Part shown: positions 58,640 to 64,000 of the stretch, piece after piece | How positions within the stretch are numbered: the stretch's first letter is position 1 | Layout: every line of letters starts with the position of its first letter | Source: Guillardia theta CCMP2712 | Taxonomy: Eukaryota; Cryptophyceae; Pyrenomonadales; Geminigeraceae | Reading direction: 5' to 3' | Length of the DNA: 64,000 bases | Assembly (NCBI RefSeq): GCF_000315625.1 | Contig: NW_005434671.1 | Span: 306,344-370,343 of the forward strand | Made by a program: the position numbers and the translations under genes | The notes under the pieces: generated by a model | The model's input: the letters and a program-made list of their open reading frames with translations, nothing else | Database searches by the model: none | What the model was told of the DNA's origin: nothing

Positions 58640-61081
58640 CAGCCGACCCCCAGCCGACCCCCCTCAGCGACCCCCGGCCCGCCGGGCCGCGGCAGGACTC
58701 CCGGGACCCCGGGCCCTCAGCCCTGGACCGTACAACCTTGAACGGTCACCTCGGACCGGCGGACCGCTGGACCGATCGGCCGCGTAGTCAGACTCGCCAG
58801 GCCGGCCAACCCGCCGTGGGTGCCTATCATACTAGGATAGTATCAGTGCCACCGTGTGCCGGCAGAGCTGGCTAATTGACAGTGATGATCATCGGATGTT
58901 TGTGTGCCAATTGTGCCGGTAAATTACTGGCTAATTGATAGCCGATTTCAGGTTTGATGATGTTTGTGTTAATTGCTGGCTAATTGATAGCCGATTTCAG
59001 GTTTGATGATGTTTGTGTGCCAATTGTGCCGGTAAATTACTGGCTAATTGATAGCCGATTTCAGGCCTGATGATGTTTGTGTGCCAATTGTGCCGCCGCC
59101 GGGTAAATTACTGGCTAATTGATAGCCGATTTCAGGTTTGTGCCGCTTCCGTCGGACTCCCGGGAGCCGCGCGCCCGGCCCGCCGCGGCCGGAGGCCCGG
59201 CGCCGGGCCACTGATCATTGCTCAGTGCGGCTGCCCGGTACTAGGCTAGCTGGCAGTTAGTACTGCTCGTACTGATTTTTAACTTAACTTTGAGTAAACT
59301 TGGGAAGCAGTTAGTACTACAATGATGATGCCGTGCCCGAACCGTGCCGTGCATCGAACGGTGTGCCGCGCCGTGCGGCCCGGCGGCCGGGCCGCACTCA
59401 GGCTGCACAGTGGCGTGCCCCCGGCGGCCCGCATCTCAGTCCTGAATTTGAAAGTACCGTGACCGCCGCTGAGACTCTCAGTACTAGTATTTGAAATTGG
59501 AACTGGGAAATTGGTTAGGTTCTGTTTCAACAGTCGGAAGGCAAAACGTTATAGAAGCCAGGAAATACGAAGGCACAACAATGCGAAACGCTTACAGTTT
59601 GCTTGGAGCACATGTATGTGGGCCCGTACAACACACCCGTAACCAAGTACAGTAGTGTTAGTACCATTTTTGATAAATAGTATTATAGTTTTCGTACTTC
59701 CCCGAACAGTAGTAGCGCTTAAACCCTTTCCCTATTGTTCTATTTCTGGTACCAGTAGTCTATCTAGCTGTACCGTGCTAGGGCGGGTCAACTCGAGGGT
59801 CCCACAACAATGCGAAACGATGCTTGTTCCTTTGTGTTAAGAGGGATGAGGGGTAGTAGGTTCCAGGGTAAGGTGGGAGGTAGGGTGGTGTGAAGGAAAG
59901 GAGGGGATGAGGGACACGCGAGCACATGAACTGGCCAGGAACAGAAATGAACGGCAACAATCTGAAACGACGTGGATTGCCTTGCAAAAGTGTTTTGCCC
60001 CGCAACAATACCAATCGACGCAATTCCTGAAGATTTGAGGAGATGCGGGCACACAGAAGATGTAGAAGGCGGGCCCGGGAAGGATCCATGGAAGAAAGTA
60101 CGGTTGACTGTCACTTTGTATTGAATTTGTTGAATTAACTTAATTATCTATACTAAATTTGTAAGTTGTATTGTATCTTGATACTAGTAAAATTATTATT
60201 AAAGAAACAGTAGGAAAAAACTAACTGTGAAATAAAGTCAACATGATTGCTCCTGGTACCGGACGGTTACATCGGCAAAGGTGCATGATGAGGTAGGGGT
60301 GGTCACCTCATAGTCAATGGTGGGTACCTTTGTGGGATATGATGGGGTAGATGATCGAAAATCTGGTCTAAAAAGTAACTATCGAGGGTGGGGTGCATCG
60401 GTTACGATCGGTACGGACGGATGTGGGTGGGGTGGGGGAATACGTTCAGAGGAAGGTGGTGGTACAAATATTGTGGGGTGGGTCCCTAAGAAGTAGATTC
60501 CCCCAAGGGGTGCGGATTGAGGACTTATTAATCGTGGGGTACCTTTATAGGAAAAGTAGGGGTCTGTGCGGGTACATTCGATGAACACAGGGGTGTATCC
60601 GGAACGGGGTATACACATGGTGGGTAAAGGCCCATGGGGGTCGGTCAAATGGAGGCGCAATGGATTTTCTACCAGTACCGGTTATATCCCTCCCGAAAAT
60701 GACCATCCGAAGGGGGTATGTGGTATGAGCAAGGGAACCTCGGGCACCGGGGTAGTTGGTACCTGTAAGTTAGTTTCGGGAAGGTGGGGTGGGGTACTGT
60801 GGTAGGGTGGGGTCGGTGGTGTCGGTAGTACATTCCAAGAAGAGGGAAACTCACATGGCGGCGAGTATGAGAGCGAAGAGGAAGCAGTGAGAGAGGTTGG
60901 GGCCTCTCACCTTCACAACAGACCCTCGTCCTTCTCTGGTCTCGCCTTAGCTACAGTGCAGCTGCTCGACAGCAGCTCTTTGGCTGGTGGGGTTGTTCGA
61001 CGGATCCTGGGAACCTGGGGCAATCCACTCCCAGCAAACTGCTCTGACCTTTCCCTTTCTTGGACGCAGGAAGGTGGTAGC
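58640..61081. other. Gene-poor, repeat-rich 2.4-kb region
   Basis: It holds GC-rich palindromic blocks (58670-58800, 59155-59225, 59365-59430), a 64-bp tandem repeat (58868-59140) and a 17-bp direct repeat (59574 and 59813). It also has an AT-rich segment (60120-60240) and a long G/T-rich tract with many GGTACC and GGGGTGGGG words (60250-60820). Short ORFs lack protein features. It probably includes the promoter of the phosphatase gene at the right. Confidence 0.5.
58868..59140. repeat. 64-bp tandem repeat, about 5 imperfect copies
   Basis: Units begin CTGGCTAATTGATAGCCGAT at 58868 (degenerate), 58927, 58976, 59040 and 59111. Full spacing is 64 bp; other copies show small deletions or insertions (49 and 71 bp). 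The last copy breaks into a GC-rich palindromic block. Confidence 0.9.
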
Positions 61082-63358
61082 ATGAACGAATCTATATCAT
61101 CTCGTGCACCATTCGAATGCGTCTGTGGCTTCACGGCTGGGACAAGCTTTGCATGGGAGAAGCACCTGGCTCTCAGAAATACCCCGTATTCAGCTGTCAA
61201 ACACACCCGTGTTATCCGAGGCGGCCAGGAAAGTGCGAAGAAGCTGTCAAACTCCACGGAGTCACCTCATAAATCTCTGAATGGTTCCCACGACGATGGC
61301 CATATTCTAGGTGGTTACCCCACGCCGAAAGGTTGTGATTGTATGCTGTGTTTGAAGCCGACATCAGTTATACCAGTGATCACGACCGTTCATTTCCTGT
61401 ATGCTAGAGACGAATAAGCTTATGTTGATCTATGTTGATCGGTATAGTCCCATGAGTGAACGAAGCTGCTTGTGTTCGCAAAGGGATAATGAATGCGGAT
61501 GTTGCGGGCCGCTGAACACCAGCTGACAATCTGATGATGTTGATGTGTTAGATGAGGTCTTTGCATCTACTGACATGTTCCTCACCCTTAGCGCTCTTTC
61601 GGGATCGCAGCAACCATTCTTTGGAGACGCCGACAAGGACTCAAGTCTCATCTCCCAAGAGTCCGATACTAAACGGGCTCCACCTGGACGAAGCGGCTTC
61701 GAGCGGTGACATGGACAGAGTTGCGAGGTTGGCGGTAGAAATTCTCCGCCTTGCGCAACAAGGGGACAGTCACGGGGTCCTGGATCTTATCACTGATAAG
61801 AGGAAGAGTGACGTTGAGAAGAACCATCATTCGTCTCATCACGCGAAATCGAAGGACATCCGTTTCTCTGCCAACATCACAGCCGTGCACCACGATGTGC
61901 ATGGTGTGACCCTCGAGCAGGTGATGCCGTCGGTGCTTGAAGTTGGCTCAACTGACATGGAGGCAGGTTGCCACGGGGTTGAAGAACTCGAGGAATACAG
62001 AGAGCATGGGATCCAAGGATGCCCTGCGTCTTCTTGCAATCACGGAGCCTTTGTTGGAAGCGTCCTCTACGTCGAGCACTCCCGCGCAGTTTGGCGTTGA
62101 CGTTGGTGTGCTGAAGCGGACCATCATAGCCGTCGCTCAGTGTGCCTCGAGGTTTGCTGCATGTTTGCCTTGATAGGGAGCCTGCGCTGAGACTGAAGTT
62201 CACAGGATCACTGCTGGGGAACCGCGGATCTTGGAAACCCGCTCTCCGGTCTATGTCCTCGGAGACGTGCATGGTAACTTGAACGATCTGGAGTTCTTCA
62301 GGAAGTCCTTCTGGCCACTGGGACCGGAAGTGACGGCAGGAGACTTCTTGTTCCTCGGAGACTTCGTGGACCGCGGCAGAGACTCGATTGCAGTTGTGTC
62401 CTACATAATGAGCATGAAGGTCCTGCATCCCAACAAGTGGTGGATGATCCGGGGGAACCACGAGACGCGCGAGGTCAATGGCAACATGGAGCACTACATG
62501 GAGGGGAGCTTCCTTTCGCAATGCATCGCCCTCTTTGGAGACACGGACGGGTACGCAGTCTGGGAAGCAGTGAACAACTTCTTCGACACCCTCCCGCTGG
62601 CTGCGACCATCGATGGTAAGTCCCTCACCTCGGAGCGTACCCGGGGCCCCTTGTGGTGACTTTTGCTCTTGCTAGATACCATCTTCTGTGTCCATGGAGG
62701 GATCCCACGAGAGCTCTGCCGGAGAGGCTCCAGCCTCGACCTCATCCGCAACGTCGAGTGTCCTCTCCGATCCGTGCAGACCAACGAGGTTGTCTACGAG
62801 ATGCTGTGGTCTGATCCGTCCTTGCCCGAGCAGGAGCAGAACGACGAGCTGGACGACTCGGGCTTTGGAGTCAGCGCCAGGGGCTGCACCTGCTTCGGGG
62901 AAAAGTCGATCGACCTCTTCCTCGACATCCACCGGTTCAAGCACGTCTTCCGGGGCCACGAGGCGCAGCAGTCTGGGGTAGGAGTGAGCAAGAGCGCCCG
63001 GCTTACCACCATCTTTTCCACCTCCAAGGATCACTTCTCCGCTGACGTGACGGCGACCTGCGGCTGTGTGCTGGTGGATCACGACACCATCCACCCTATC
63101 GTCCGAGCCCTTCCCACCGCCGGCCTCAAGCCCACGTATGCGGGGCAGTCGGTGGAGGCACAGGAGGCTCAGTTCGCGCACGTGGAGCCGTCGCATCGGG
63201 GACATGGCTCGCACAGCATCGCCTCCCTGTCGCTGAGGGATGCGGACTCGTCGAGGGGATGGAGCTACCAAGGGGAGCAGAAGTACAAGAGAGCTTGGGA
63301 GACGACCAGCATCTCCTCGAGCCCGAATCGTTACGCGCTGAGAGCGGGGAGCCCTTGA
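61082..63358 (+). CDS. PPP-family serine/threonine protein phosphatase with Cys/His N-terminal extension
   Basis: The catalytic core has every PPP signature: VYVLGDVHGN, LFLGDFVDRG, WMIRGNHETR, TIFCVHGGIP and KHVFRGHE. It should therefore be an active metal-dependent phosphatase of the PP1/PP2A/PP2B superfamily, though its flanks are divergent. The proposed start is ATG 61082 (MNESISSRAPFECVCGF). This N-terminal exon contains CVCGF...WEKHLAL..., a possible small zinc site. It ends at 61310 and joins in phase to 61592 (HILALFRDRSN). A 46-nt intron after TLEQ (near 61919) leads to VATGLKNSRNTESMG. Later joins give QCASRITAGEPRILETRSPV and AATIDDTIFCVHGG. TGA is at 63356-63358 after a Ser-rich tail. 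The true start may lie further upstream. Target proteins are unknown. Confidence 0.85.
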
Positions 63359-63923
63359 AGTTTTAACGTGCTGATTCCGACACGCTCGAAAGAGATCGGA
63401 GTGAGGGAGGAGTGAGGGTGGGGGGGCGGAGCAGACTATCTTCCTCCTACATCCTCTTCATTTTTGTTTGTTAAAGATTCTGATTAAACCATCTGATGAA
63501 ACATCGCACTTTCCTACTTCTCTCTCTCTCCTCTCCTGTCTTCTTTCCTTCTCTCTCCTCTCCTGTCTTCTGTCCGAGGCTTCTCCTCTCCTGTCTTCTT
63601 TCCTTCTCTCTCCTCTCCTGTCTTCTTTCCTTCTCTTTTCTCCTCCCTTTCTCCCCCCGCCTTCCGCCCTGGCAGTTTGCCATACCCTGTCCGCGAAGAG
63701 TTTTGTCTGTTTTTTGGATTTTTACTCCCCTCCCCCCCCCGCAACCCTCACTCCTCCCTCGCTCCCTCGCTCCCTCGCTCCCTCGCTCCCTCGCTCCCTC
63801 GCTCCCTCGCTCCCTCGCTCCCTCCCTCGCTCCCTCCCTCGCTCCCTCCCTCTCTGCTTGCACGCCACTGACTATCCCTCGATGAAGGGGACTGGCTGAT
63901 CTCTCTCTCTTCTCTTCTCTCTC

Positions 63924-63954
<31 letters not shown>

Positions 63955-64000
63955 CCCCCTCTCCCTCTCTTTCTCCCCTCCCTCCCTCCCTCCCTCTAAA
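63359..64000. repeat. 3' flank with pyrimidine microsatellites
   Basis: It contains TCTCCTCTCCTGTCTTCTTT repeats (about 63525-63640), a CTCGCTCC array (about 63755-63850) and a CT-rich terminal tract (63900-63996). No gene is seen; ORFs here are translations of the repeats. Confidence 0.75.

Noticed and set aside
63468-63899. Long ORFs on both strands at the right edge
   Set aside because: They are translations of CT microsatellites (LPRSLAPS and ERGSEGAR repeats), not genes.

Overview
This is a eukaryotic nuclear window with intron-dense genes. Introns are short (about 46-280 nt), mostly GT-AG with one probable GC-AG, and rich in polypyrimidine and trinucleotide runs. One gene carries a bipartite plastid leader with Phe just after the predicted signal-peptide cleavage site. 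That leader type marks secondary red plastids. Together with the gene style it suggests a cryptophyte alga such as Guillardia theta. The organism is an inference, not proven here. There are no operons; genes alternate strand, and several pairs are divergent with very short promoters.

Layout: 3' end of an unknown acidic protein (1-915, +); mitochondrial PDK/BCKDK-type protein kinase (-), divergent from a plastid-targeted SPRY-ankyrin protein (+); a coiled-coil/collagen-like protein (-); about 1.9 kb intergenic; a DP-family partner of E2F (+); a DAO-type flavoprotein (-) divergent from an FAD monooxygenase (+), with only 56 bp between start codons; a very large secretory glycosyltransferase-92/Rossmann/SGNH-esterase/discoidin-like fusion (15536-22362, -); a GPATCH1/TOUGH G-patch splicing protein (+); a composite zinc-knuckle/OB/CCCH nucleic-acid-binding protein (-); a 9.3-kb gene for a CUB and cysteine-rich multi-membrane surface protein (+); an EF-hand/coiled-coil protein (+); the U4/U6.U5 tri-snRNP protein PRPF6 (-); and near the right end a PPP-family phosphatase (+).

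The most interesting object is at 54595-58630. It is a 4,036-bp element bounded by 15-bp terminal inverted repeats (14/15 identical) and flanked by an identical 9-bp direct repeat. It encodes a two-exon, about 1,178-residue protein that looks like a divergent P-element/THAP9-superfamily transposase. It sits about 60 bp upstream of the PRPF6 start codon. To its right lies a 2.4-kb gene-poor tract with a 64-bp tandem repeat and GC-rich blocks.

Two genes share a theme of RNA splicing (GPATCH1 and PRPF6). The rest are unrelated by context, as expected in a nuclear genome. Exon limits were found by eye from splice sites and reading-frame continuity. Gene spans are reliable to the stated stop codons, but internal exons may be off in places.
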